From Pseudomonadota bacterium (lineage in GTDB: Bacteria > Myxococcota_A > Polyangia > Polyangiales > Polyangiaceae): a DNA stretch of 64,000 nucleotides. Positions 8,689-16,495 of the stretch are shown piece after piece (position 1 is the stretch's first letter; every line of letters begins with the position of its first letter). The stretch spans positions 1 through 64,000 of the forward strand of contig JAEYWK010000049.1 in the NCBI GenBank assembly GCA_023431345.1, in the 5' to 3' direction. The notes under the pieces are model-generated. The model saw nothing but the letters and a program-made list of their open reading frames with translations. It was not told where the DNA came from and made no database searches. The translations under genes were made by a program, and so were the position numbers.

Positions 8689-9294
8689 CTACAAAAGGAA
8701 CGAGGCGCCGAGCGAGAACGCCGGGTAGCCGAAGCGCATCGTCAGCGTGACCTTTTCCGAGATGTGGAAGCGGCCGCCCAAAAATAGGACTGGCTCGACG
8801 TCCAGGGACCGGGGGCCGTCCCAGGCGTGGTAGTTCAGCGCCGCGCCCGGCTCGCCGAACACGGACCAATTGCGGCTCAGGTAAAAGTTCCACTGCATCA
8901 CGACGGGGAAGAAGAACTCGTTGAACCCGTCGATGCGGGTGCGATCGCAGTTCGGTAGCCGACGGCCATCGCGACAAAAGTCGCCACGCCCGTAGCGCGC
9001 GAAGTCGATGCCGAAGCCGATCGCGATGGAGTTGTTGATGGACGACACGAACCCATTGCGCACGATCGGGATGGAGCCGCGAAAACCGAGGCCGAAGCCG
9101 GTGCCGCTGGCGTAGCCGGGCGGCTCGATGAAGCCGAGCACGACGTGCGGCTCCGCCTCGAAGACGTAGCGCGCGTGATCTCCCGGGTTTTTGATGATGA
9201 GCGTGTCGGCGAGCGCCGGCGTCGCCCAGCTGGCGACCGAGACGGAGACCGCAGAGGCGATCGGCAGCAGGCGAGCCCAGCTTCGCGGCTTCAT
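8689..9294 (-). CDS. Predicted outer-membrane beta-barrel protein
   Basis: The ATG at 9294 starts a 201-residue protein with a clear Sec signal peptide (MKPRSWARLLPIASAVSVSV, cleavage after A-L-A). The frame is open much further upstream, but that part is antisense to a TPR gene and is not real. The mature protein alternates hydrophobic and polar residues, is rich in Gly/Phe/Tyr, and ends in a hydrophobic strand finishing F-L-L, consistent with a small outer-membrane barrel. It contains two Cys (GDFCRDGRRLPNC) likely to form a disulphide. The stop lies 51 bases before the rseP start on the same strand, so a barrel-protein/protease/lipoprotein operon is likely. Confidence 0.85.
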   Translation of the reverse strand: MKPRSWARLLPIASAVSVSVASWATPALADTLIIKNPGDHARYVFEAEPHVVLGFIEPPGYASGTGFGLGFRGSIPIVRNGFVSSINNSIAIGFGIDFARYGRGDFCRDGRRLPNCDRTRIDGFNEFFFPVVMQWNFYLSRNWSVFGEPGAALNYHAWDGPRSLDVEPVLFLGGRFHISEKVTLTMRFGYPAFSLGASFLL

Positions 9295-9507
9295 CCCTCT
9301 ACTATCGCTGGCTAGCCGAGGCCTTGCCAACCGGGGAGAAATTTTCAGGACCCCTGCGGACGCCTCCGGCTGCAAGTGCCGCTCCGACCGGCGAGGGCGG
9401 GTGTTCTCGGGGCTTTCGTCCAGTCGGGCTCGCTTGACCGTGGGGGCGGCGGGCGACTCCCCTCCACGCTGGTGAAAATGGCGCTGCAATGGTAGGGAAG
9501 CCGCCCG

Positions 9508-10674
9508 ATGTCCGAGTCGAATTTGCCGAGTGGGGTCGATGCGTCCACCAATTTGCAGCTGCAGGGAGGCGCCGCCATCGTCGCGCCCGTCAGCGCCTTT
9601 CCGGGCGGAGTCCCGGGCAACGCGCTGGTCGTGCTCCCGCTGAGCAAGCCGTCCGACGAGCTGCTCGAGTCGGTGAAGAAGGGGCCCGTCGCGCTCGAGG
9701 TCGAGCAGATGTGGAAGCTGCTCGGTTTCAACGGCCCCGCCGTTCAAGTTCAAGACGCGGAGGGCCGTCCGATCGCCATCGGCCTCGATGATCTGCTGGG
9801 CGGCCTCGACAAGCACTGGCAAGAGAACAAAGACGACGTCAACCGCGGCCGCCTCTACGCGCAAGAGCTGATGAAGTACACTCGCTTCGAGCAGGCCGAG
9901 AAGGTGCTCGGACGCCTCGTTGCGCTCGGGGGCAGCGGCGATGATTGGCTTGCGCTCGGTATCGCGCAGCTGCAGCAAGAGAAGTGGGAGAAGGCGGAAG
10001 CCACCTTGAAGGGCGCGCAAAATTTGCTGCCCAAGAACCCGTTCCCCACTCTGCACCTGGCCAAGGTCTACCAGGGGCAAAAGGATGGCCCGAAAGAGCG
10101 CGAGACCATCGAGGCCGCCATCAAGATCGAGCCGAACGCGGTCGACGCGTGGGCCTACTTGTACTCGCAGATTCGGAACGCCGAGAGCGAAGAGGCCGCC
10201 ATCAAGGCCGTCGCGACGCTGGCCGACGCCGAGCCGAACAAGCGTAGCGCCGCGCCTTACATCGCGCTGCAGGGCCTGTACGCGAACGAAGAGAGTGGCC
10301 GCGACAAGGCGGTAGAGTTCGCGAAGAAAGCGGTCGAGCGCAACGAGAACGATCCGCTCGCGCTCATTTGCTTGTCGGCCCTCTACGGACAGACGGGCGA
10401 TCTCGATTCGGTCATCGCCCTGCTCTCCAAGCACGAGTCGAAGATGACGAGCGACGTGCGCTTGGCGAACAACTACTTCGAGGCCCTGTTCCAGAAGCGC
10501 CAGATCGACCGCGTCACCAAGCTCCTGAACGCTCTGGCTGGCTCGCAGAACCGCGAGGTGAAGCAGTTCGCCATCGAGCGCTCGCGGGCCGTCGCTCAGT
10601 ACCTGCAGCAGCAGCAGCAGCAGCTCGCGGGCGGCGCCGCGGGCGGCGCCGCGGGCGCACCTCGCCGGGCATGA
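9508..10674 (+). CDS. TPR-repeat protein
   Basis: The 388-residue product has no signal peptide, so it is probably cytoplasmic. After a ~110-residue N-terminal region that I cannot assign, at least six helix pairs with TPR spacing occupy residues ~115-370, for example a pair beginning RFEQAEKVLGRLVALG and one beginning KAEATLKGAQNLLPKNP. The tail is a poly-Gln run followed by an Ala/Gly repeat (GGAAGGAAG). TPR arrays are protein-binding scaffolds; the partner is not evident. It is transcribed away from the rseP operon and is followed 118 bases later by the CorC-type gene on the same strand. Confidence 0.88.
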   Translation: MSESNLPSGVDASTNLQLQGGAAIVAPVSAFPGGVPGNALVVLPLSKPSDELLESVKKGPVALEVEQMWKLLGFNGPAVQVQDAEGRPIAIGLDDLLGGLDKHWQENKDDVNRGRLYAQELMKYTRFEQAEKVLGRLVALGGSGDDWLALGIAQLQQEKWEKAEATLKGAQNLLPKNPFPTLHLAKVYQGQKDGPKERETIEAAIKIEPNAVDAWAYLYSQIRNAESEEAAIKAVATLADAEPNKRSAAPYIALQGLYANEESGRDKAVEFAKKAVERNENDPLALICLSALYGQTGDLDSVIALLSKHESKMTSDVRLANNYFEALFQKRQIDRVTKLLNALAGSQNREVKQFAIERSRAVAQYLQQQQQQLAGGAAGGAAGAPRRA

Positions 10675-10792
10675 CGCTTTTGGAGAGCCGCGATCTCCTC
10701 TAGTTAGGCTCGATTTGGCGCGATAGCTTCTGACGCGCGGGGCGGCAGGCACGTGGTGCTAGCCTGCGGCCCCGGCGGCTTCGCGCCTGCTC

Positions 10793-12073
10793 ATGCTGAT
10801 CCCTCTCATCCTCACGTGTTTGTGGTCGCTGGTCGTCTCGTTCATGTGCTCCGTGAGCGAGGCGGTGGTGCTCAGCGTCACTCACGCGCAGGTGGAAGCT
10901 TTGGGGCGCACGCGCGGCGCCCAGATCTTGCGTGACTTCAAGCGCGAGATCGATCTGCCCATCGCCGCGATCGTCTCGTTTCACACCGTCGCGCATACGG
11001 TGGGCGCTTCCGTGTGCGGCGCGATGTACGTGAGCGTCTTTGGCGAGACAACGCTGTGGATCTTCTCGCTCGTCTTCACCATCGCGGTGCTCGTCTTCTC
11101 CGAGATCATCCCGAAGACGCTCGGCGTCACCTACGCTTCGCAGCTGGCGGTGCCGGTGGCGTACACCGTGCGCGTGCTGGTGGTGATGCTGAAGCCGCTC
11201 TTGTGGCTGACGAGCCTATTTGCTCGCTTGCTGCGCGGCGAGCACGCGAACCCGGTCACCTCCGTGGAGGAGATCAAGCTGCTCGTCGCGCTCGGCCGCA
11301 GCGAGGGAGCGGTGGCAGGGCGCGTCGCGGACATGATCGAGGGTGCCACGGCGCTGCGTGAGCTCACGGCCTACGACGTGATGGTGCCGCGCGCACGAGT
11401 CGTCTACTTGTCCGGCGCGCGTGACCTCGAAGAGAACTTGCAGGTCGTGCGCGAGTCCGGCCACAGCCGCTTCCCGTACACCGAAGACGGCAACGCCGAT
11501 CGCTTCGAAGGCATGATCCTGGTCAAGGATTTGATGTTCAAGCTGCGAGAGTCGCCCGACGATCCGGATTGGAAGGCGCTCGCGACCCCGCTGCTCGTCA
11601 TCCCCGCGTCCGCCCAGCTGGAGCGCGTGCTGCGCACCTTCCAGGAGCAGCGCCGTCACCTCGGTCTCGTCGTGGACGAGTACGGCGGCACCCAGGGCAT
11701 CATCACGCTCGAAGACGTGCTCGAAGAGATCGTCGGCGAGATCGAGGACGAAACCGACCGCGTCGACCAATCGATCATCCGTCGCGCGGACGGAAAGCTG
11801 GTGTGCCGCGGTATGGCCGAGACGCGCAAGCTGTTCGAGATCCTGAATGTCGACGAGGACTCCGAGATGGTCACGGTGGCCGGGTTCGTGGCGGAGCTGG
11901 TCGGCCGCGTGCCGCGCATCGGCGACCGCGTGGAGTGGCACGGTTGGCGCTTCACGGTAACGCGCGCCACCGCGCGCCGCGCAGAACGTCTGGAGGTCGA
12001 GCCGCTGGCGCAGGTCGACGACAAACCGTCGACGTCCAGCAAACGCCCGCGCAGCGGGCCCGCCGACGGCTGA
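10793..12073 (+). CDS. CorC/CNNM-family (HlyC-type) membrane protein with CBS domains
   Basis: This family mediates divalent-cation (Mg2+) efflux or resistance. The 426-residue protein shows the standard order: an N-terminal CNNM/DUF21 membrane domain of about four helices (residues ~1-150, containing the conserved SEIIPKTLGVTYA), a tandem CBS pair (~195-320, with the typical VVDEYGGTQGIITLEDVLEE), and a C-terminal CorC/HlyC beta domain (~335-410, with VTVAGFVAELVGRVPRIGD). The tail is Ser/Pro/Arg-rich. Length fits the family (about 420-450). Nothing is broken. The old name haemolysin for this family is misleading. Confidence 0.93.
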   Translation: MLIPLILTCLWSLVVSFMCSVSEAVVLSVTHAQVEALGRTRGAQILRDFKREIDLPIAAIVSFHTVAHTVGASVCGAMYVSVFGETTLWIFSLVFTIAVLVFSEIIPKTLGVTYASQLAVPVAYTVRVLVVMLKPLLWLTSLFARLLRGEHANPVTSVEEIKLLVALGRSEGAVAGRVADMIEGATALRELTAYDVMVPRARVVYLSGARDLEENLQVVRESGHSRFPYTEDGNADRFEGMILVKDLMFKLRESPDDPDWKALATPLLVIPASAQLERVLRTFQEQRRHLGLVVDEYGGTQGIITLEDVLEEIVGEIEDETDRVDQSIIRRADGKLVCRGMAETRKLFEILNVDEDSEMVTVAGFVAELVGRVPRIGDRVEWHGWRFTVTRATARRAERLEVEPLAQVDDKPSTSSKRPRSGPADG

Positions 12074-12186
12074 GCGCGCCGTCTCCGCGTGCTTTGCAGA
12101 CCCCGCGAGCGCTGCAGAGCGGCCGGAGCGCGAGGCTCGCGTCATTTCGCTTTGCGACGCTGCTGCGCGGCGGCTAGCCTCGAAAC

Positions 12187-12423
12187 GTGCTCAAGCAAGC
12201 TGCTGACACCGGGTGGCTGCTCGCTGCCTGCATCGTCGCCGCATGCGGAAGCGATGAGCCGTCGCTCGAGCGACGAGGGCCTGACCCGTTCCAGCCGGTA
12301 GCGGATCCCGCCGCGGGTCGCGAAGGGCGAGGAGATGGCGGCGAGGGGGTGACGGCAACCGGCGGCAGCGGCGACGGGGGAGCGGCGGGCGCGAGCGCGG
12401 GAGCCGCCACTGGCGAGCCGTGA
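12187..12423 (+). CDS. Very small Gly/Ala-rich lipoprotein
   Basis: A GTG-started frame of 78 codons encodes a signal (LKQAADTGWLLAACIVAAC) with a lipobox I-V-A-A-C at about residue 20, followed by a Gly/Ala/Ser-rich tail with no folded domain. This is the same build as the N-terminal part of larger lipoproteins in this window, so it could be a free-standing tether or a truncated relative. A perfect hairpin overlaps its stop codon, which supports its being a transcribed gene. No clear ribosome-binding site precedes the GTG. Confidence 0.5.
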   Translation: MLKQAADTGWLLAACIVAACGSDEPSLERRGPDPFQPVADPAAGREGRGDGGEGVTATGGSGDGGAAGASAGAATGEP

Positions 12424-12435
12424 AAATCACGGCTC
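12415..12435. terminator. Hairpin terminator between convergent genes
   Basis: GAGCCGTGA and TCACGGCTC form a perfect 9-bp stem with an AAA loop. It includes the TGA of the small lipoprotein gene and lies 7 bases beyond the stop of the convergent IDO-cytochrome b5 gene. There is no long T-tract on either side, so it may act as a bidirectional, partly Rho-assisted terminator. Confidence 0.55.
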
Positions 12436-12441
12436 CTGGGC

Positions 12442-14595
12442 TCAGCTGGGCCCGCCGCCGAGCAGCGTCGCCCATCGTCCGTGACCGAGCGTCGCCGCCG
12501 CGTAGTGCGCCGCGTGGTCGATGATGTTCGCGAGGGGGGAAAGCGAGAGAGCGCGCGCCTGCTCGAGGTCGCGCAGGAGCGCGGCAAGCTCCAACTTGAT
12601 TCGAAGCAAGACGAGGGCGCTCTGCAGGTCCGATTCGCGGCAATAGGCGGTCAGCTCTTCGGCGGAGGGTTGGCAGCTCTCGAGCGTGCTCGCGAGCTTC
12701 TCGCCGACTTCGCGAAGCGTCCGTTCAGCGCGCATGAAGGTCTCGGACGAGCGAAGTGAAGTCAGCGCGAGGCCAACCGCTGCGGCTTCTCGCGCGTCCA
12801 AGCGCGCGGCCTCGGACAGCACGGCTTCGAAGGACTTGCCGACCAGCTCGCCGAGATAGCTTCGGAGGAAGCGGCTTTGTCCCTCGATGGCGCGGGCCAG
12901 CTCGTAGCGGGTGCGCGCGCCGCCCGCGTCCGAGCGAGCGAAGAAGCGTGCGTCGAGGCGCAGGGCGTTCTCCATCTCTGCAGTCAGGTAGGCGAGCTTG
13001 CGACACTGCTCGTGAAGGCCGACGCGTGACGCTTCTTCATCCGATTGTGCCGGTGACTCTTGCGGTGGGGCCGGTAGCTCGCCCTGGCTTCGGGCCAGCT
13101 CCGCGCACGTGCGCAGGCGGCCCACCGTCAATGTCTTGCGCAGCGAGTGGGGTAAGGCATCGTGCTTGTGGGCGCGACGGAAAGCATTGGTGGCGTCGGT
13201 GCCGGCGTGACCTTCCAGGGTGTGGGCGCCGCCCGGGTGTCGTTCGATGAAGCTGGTGACGTCGAGCACGTCGCCCTCGACCGCCAGCCAGTAGCCATGC
13301 TCGCGGTCGTTGTGCAGGATGAGCTCAGAGGCGTCGACCTCGGGGCACGGAGCCGCCGCGCGCGCGACTTGGCTCGGTCGCGGGCTGGGCTGCGAGGAGG
13401 GGCGCTCGTTGCGGGACTTGTCGAGCTCGGTGTCGACGCGATCCCAAGTGCGCTCGGCGAAGACGCCGCCGAAGCCGCCGATGGTCAGCTCGCGGCCGAC
13501 CTTGAAGGCGAGCTCGAGGTAGCCGTACACCTTGCGCCGATGCTGCCCCAGAAATCCGCTCGGCCCCGAGTAGGCGTCGAGCAGCGCGGCGAATGCGGCC
13601 CGAACCGAGTGCGAGCATCCGTCCACGTAGTCGAGGACGGGAGCTTGCTCGATGGCTAGCAAGAACTCGCGCCACTGCGGCGGGTACATCGAGCGCAGGC
13701 CTCGGATCTCGACGCCGAGCAGGGAGTCGTGCCGTGACCGCCCGACGAAGGCGTCGAGCAGGCCGAACAGGGGCGACGAAGTGCCGCTCGGCCCCTGCGT
13801 TCCCGGCTGAATGGGCACGCCGAACGGCGCGACGGTCTTGGCCCAGATCACCGGATCGACGTGCGTGGGGCGGCCGCGCACGGGATCGATCTTGACCAAG
13901 GAGCGCTGCGCCAAGCTTCGAAGACACGCTTCGATCGTCCCCAGCTCCAGCTCGAGCGCGCCGTCGTCGCGCGCGAACATCGCTTCCTGGGCCCGGACTG
14001 CCGCGCCGACGATGGGCGCGCTCTGGGCGAGGATTTCCACCTGAGTCAGGTAAAAGACGTGCTCTTCGCGGGTATCGAACGCGGGCGTGAGTAGCCGCAG
14101 GTTGTCGACGCGGAAAGGGTCGGCGCGCTCGGCGTCGACGAAGCGAAAATTATAGACGATGAGATCGATGTAGCTCATCGCCATCGCGGGCCGCCCTAGG
14201 CGCCGGCAGACGAGCGCCCACGGCGCCGTGAGCGTCACCGGCGGCTGGGCCGGCGCGCCGGGCTCGGCGTACACGTAGGCATGCGACAACATGGCGAGCA
14301 CGTGCGCCGCCCGCACGAGGTGCGCGTCCGGTAGGCTCGAGCTGCCGGCGTCGAGCAGCGGCAGCTGGGCGACTTCCGAGCGAAGCCCCAGGGACGCCAT
14401 CAGCTGCGGCAGGCGCCGAGCAACGTCATCCCACGGGGTGAAGGGCGGTGGCAGCGCTGGCTCGGGCGGGCGCGACGGCATGAACCCCAGCCGCTCGGAA
14501 AGGAAGCCCGCGTTCTCGTGGCCGCGCTCTCGGTTGGTCTGCTCCGCCAACTCCAAGGCACGCCGCCCCTCGCTCACCCAATCCGAGCTCGCCAT
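12442..14595 (-). CDS. Indoleamine-dioxygenase-superfamily haem protein fused to a cytochrome b5 domain
   Basis: The 717-residue protein has three parts. Residues ~1-400 follow the IDO/PrnB-type fold: LGRPAMAMSYIDLIVYNFRF resembles the IDO segment with L-G-x-P-P and Y-x-D; GPSGTSSPLFGLLDAFVG matches the distal G-S-A-G-Q-S-S-type loop; LRSMYPPQWREFLLAIE matches the M-R-x-Y-M-P-P-x-H-R-x-F-L motif. His352 in GQHRRKVYGYLE falls where IDO has its proximal haem ligand. Residues ~425-500 are a cytochrome b5 domain with HPGG (His453) and a second candidate ligand at His483. The last ~200 residues are helical and unassigned. IDO family members insert O2 into indoles; some PrnB-type relatives do other oxidations. 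A b5 domain could deliver electrons internally. The substrate is unknown. The gene is divergent from recA across 339 bases. Confidence 0.8.
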   Translation of the reverse strand: MASSDWVSEGRRALELAEQTNRERGHENAGFLSERLGFMPSRPPEPALPPPFTPWDDVARRLPQLMASLGLRSEVAQLPLLDAGSSSLPDAHLVRAAHVLAMLSHAYVYAEPGAPAQPPVTLTAPWALVCRRLGRPAMAMSYIDLIVYNFRFVDAERADPFRVDNLRLLTPAFDTREEHVFYLTQVEILAQSAPIVGAAVRAQEAMFARDDGALELELGTIEACLRSLAQRSLVKIDPVRGRPTHVDPVIWAKTVAPFGVPIQPGTQGPSGTSSPLFGLLDAFVGRSRHDSLLGVEIRGLRSMYPPQWREFLLAIEQAPVLDYVDGCSHSVRAAFAALLDAYSGPSGFLGQHRRKVYGYLELAFKVGRELTIGGFGGVFAERTWDRVDTELDKSRNERPSSQPSPRPSQVARAAAPCPEVDASELILHNDREHGYWLAVEGDVLDVTSFIERHPGGAHTLEGHAGTDATNAFRRAHKHDALPHSLRKTLTVGRLRTCAELARSQGELPAPPQESPAQSDEEASRVGLHEQCRKLAYLTAEMENALRLDARFFARSDAGGARTRYELARAIEGQSRFLRSYLGELVGKSFEAVLSEAARLDAREAAAVGLALTSLRSSETFMRAERTLREVGEKLASTLESCQPSAEELTAYCRESDLQSALVLLRIKLELAALLRDLEQARALSLSPLANIIDHAAHYAAATLGHGRWATLLGGGPS

Positions 14596-14934
14596 CCGTC
14601 CTCCCTAGGTTGCGGCGCTCCGTCTCAGTCGTCTGGACCGCCGCTGTGTCGCCGTACCGCCCGCCTGTCGCTTATACGCTTCACGCGCGCCCGGCATTCC
14701 TCGGTGGTGAGGGGCTCGTCCGGTACTGAACGAGCCGTTGCCCGCGCCTCGCGCCTCGTCTGCCCAAGCGCGATTGGTAAGTAATATCAGATATTTAACA
14801 GCCGTGACAGCCAATGTCCGTCGTTCAGTTGACAACTGAACAGTCGAGCAGTACTTAGTGGGTCCAACGACGCCGAGAGACGTCGGTCGGATTATTCGGG
14901 GCCCCTCACCGGGCTCTGCACTAGGAGCTGCACC
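14596..14934. promoter_or_regulatory. Divergent promoter region of the IDO-b5 gene and recA
   Basis: This 339-base non-coding stretch separates two outward-pointing genes. It has a locally AT-rich patch (14775-14800) containing a short dyad, AATATC-A-GATATT at 14783-14795, and a longer dyad at 14823-14841 (listed separately). The recA ribosome-binding site TAGGAGC precedes its ATG by a normal distance. Short frames here lack any coding character. Confidence 0.6.
14823..14841. promoter_or_regulatory. Palindrome upstream of recA, candidate LexA/SOS operator
   Basis: GTTCAGTTGACAACTGAAC has perfect 8-base arms around a 3-base centre, 93 bases before the recA ATG. GTTCAG is also the conserved half of the published Myxococcus xanthus LexA motif (CTRHAMRYBYGTTCAGS, recalled from the literature). 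The rest of that motif does not fit well on either strand, so this is either a variant LexA box or another regulator's site. Confidence 0.5.
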
Positions 14935-16131
14935 ATGGACGATAAGCCGAAGACGAAAGCGCTCGAGCTAGCGATTGCCAGCGTTCAGAAGGAGTTCGGG
15001 GAGGGCGCGATCATGCGCCTCAAAGACGGCGAGAAGATCGGGGGTGACGTTCAGGTCATTCCGACCGGCTCGCTCGGGCTCGACATCGCGCTCGGCATCG
15101 GCGGCTATCCGCGTGGCCGCATCGTCGAAATCTACGGTCCTGAGTCCAGCGGTAAGACGACGCTCACGCTTCACGCCATCGCCAGCGTGCAGCGCCAAGG
15201 CGGCGTGGCTGCCTTCATCGACGCTGAGCACGCGCTCGACGTCGGCTACGCCAAGAAGCTCGGGGTGAAGACGGACGAGCTGCTCATCAGCCAGCCGGAC
15301 TACGGCGAGCAAGCCCTGGAGATCGCGGACATGTTGGTGCGCTCCGGCGCGGTCGATCTCGTCGTGGTCGACTCGGTGGCGGCGCTCGTACCCAAGGCCG
15401 AAATCGAAGGCGACATGGGTGATTCGCACGTCGGCTTGCAGGCGCGCTTGATGAGCCAGGCGCTGCGCAAGGTCACGGGCTCCGTGAACCGCTCGCAGTG
15501 CATGATCTTCTTCACCAACCAGATCCGCATGAAAATCGGGGTAATGTTCGGTAGCCCCGAGACCACGACCGGTGGCAACGCGCTCAAGTTCTACGCTTCG
15601 GTGCGGCTCGACGTGCGTCGCATCGGCGCCATCAAAGAGGCGGGCCCGCCCGGCAAAGACATGGTGGTCGTCGGCAACCGCACCCGCGTGAAGGTCGTGA
15701 AGAACAAGATGGCGCCGCCCTTCCGGGAGGTGGAGTTCGACATCCTCTACGGACAGGGCGTGAGCCGCTCTGGCGAGGTGATCGACATGGCTGCGGATGC
15801 CAACATCATCCAAAAGAGCGGCGCCTGGTTCTCGATGGACGGCGAGCGAATCGGCCAAGGCCGCGACAACGCCCGCAATTACCTCGAGCAGCACCCCGCC
15901 CTGATGGAGAAGGTCGTCGCCAAGGTGATGGAGCACAACGGCTTGAAGCGCGGTGGTCCAGCGGGTGACGTTGCAGCCAAGCCCGCGGCAGACGGCAAGG
16001 CCGAAGGGGCGAAGGCCGAGGGCGCCAAACCGGGAAAAGGTGAAGCCGGCGCGGGGCCGGCCGACACCAAAGCACCGAACGGCGCCCCGCAGAACGGCGC
16101 CAAGCGGCCGCCCAACGCTCGCCCGAGCTGA
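14935..16131 (+). CDS. recA: Recombinase RecA
   Basis: RecA forms filaments on single-stranded DNA, drives strand exchange and triggers LexA-type autocleavage. The 398-residue sequence is canonical: Walker A GPESSGKT at residues 68-75, Walker B LVVVDSVAALVPKAEIEGD, the L1/L2 region and the MFGSPETTTGGNALKFYASV signature. No intein is present. The C-terminal ~55 residues form an Ala/Lys/Gly/Pro-rich tail (AKPAADGKAEGAKAEGAK), longer than the usual ~350-residue proteins and not very acidic. AGGAG is well placed before the ATG. A palindrome upstream suggests damage-dependent control, and a strong intrinsic terminator follows. M. xanthus has two recA genes; whether this is the only copy cannot be told here. 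Confidence 0.98.
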   Translation: MDDKPKTKALELAIASVQKEFGEGAIMRLKDGEKIGGDVQVIPTGSLGLDIALGIGGYPRGRIVEIYGPESSGKTTLTLHAIASVQRQGGVAAFIDAEHALDVGYAKKLGVKTDELLISQPDYGEQALEIADMLVRSGAVDLVVVDSVAALVPKAEIEGDMGDSHVGLQARLMSQALRKVTGSVNRSQCMIFFTNQIRMKIGVMFGSPETTTGGNALKFYASVRLDVRRIGAIKEAGPPGKDMVVVGNRTRVKVVKNKMAPPFREVEFDILYGQGVSRSGEVIDMAADANIIQKSGAWFSMDGERIGQGRDNARNYLEQHPALMEKVVAKVMEHNGLKRGGPAGDVAAKPAADGKAEGAKAEGAKPGKGEAGAGPADTKAPNGAPQNGAKRPPNARPS

Positions 16132-16183
16132 GCCGCAATCGATTCAGCGGCGCACCCGCGCGCCGCAGCAGGTCCCAGGCATT

Positions 16184-16233
16184 CGGCCGGCGCCGTCCAT
16201 TGCAGCTGGACGGCGTCGGCCGGTGGTTTTTTT
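16184..16233 (+). terminator. Intrinsic terminator of recA
   Basis: A 16-bp stem (16184-16199 with 16207-16222, one G-T pair) closes a 7-base loop. It is followed after four bases by seven consecutive T at 16227-16233. It lies about 50 bases beyond the recA stop and is one of the best Rho-independent terminators in the window. Confidence 0.85.
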
Positions 16234-16495
16234 GGGGCCCAGGTACCCCAGCGGCTGGCTCGGCGGCCCCATCCCCATGGGTGATGCCGGCGGCGGCCGT
16301 TGGGCCGGTTTTAGCCAATTCTCGCAGGGGCCAGGTGGCCGAAGTATGGGAATTGGAATCGGGTCGCGCACTTACGAATCCCTCAGCCGCGGGAGTCATG
16401 GGTTTGCTTCAAGTTCTTGAAATTATTGGGAGTTACTTCGTTCCTTGACGGGCCACACAGCGACCCCTAGGGAAGCCAGAAGGGTCTGTTTTCAC
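16234..16495. other. Non-coding leader region before the metallopeptidase gene
   Basis: Between the recA terminator and the next start there is no credible gene. The last third is noticeably richer in A/T than its surroundings. It holds a perfect dyad TTCAAG-TT-CTTGAA at 16408-16421 that could be an operator, about 75 bases before the assigned start. No promoter can be assigned with confidence. Confidence 0.45.

Noticed and set aside
9295..10752. N-terminal extension of the barrel gene at 8689-9294
   Set aside because: The extension is antisense to the TPR gene, and the signal peptide at 9294 marks the real start.
10746..10768. GCAGGC...GCCTGC as a terminator after the TPR gene
   Set aside because: The stem is only six pairs, and it lies closer to the next gene's start than to the TPR stop.
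14783..14795. AATATCAGATATT as a main regulatory site
   Set aside because: It is short and AT-rich; such dyads are common in promoter regions and cannot be given a regulator.
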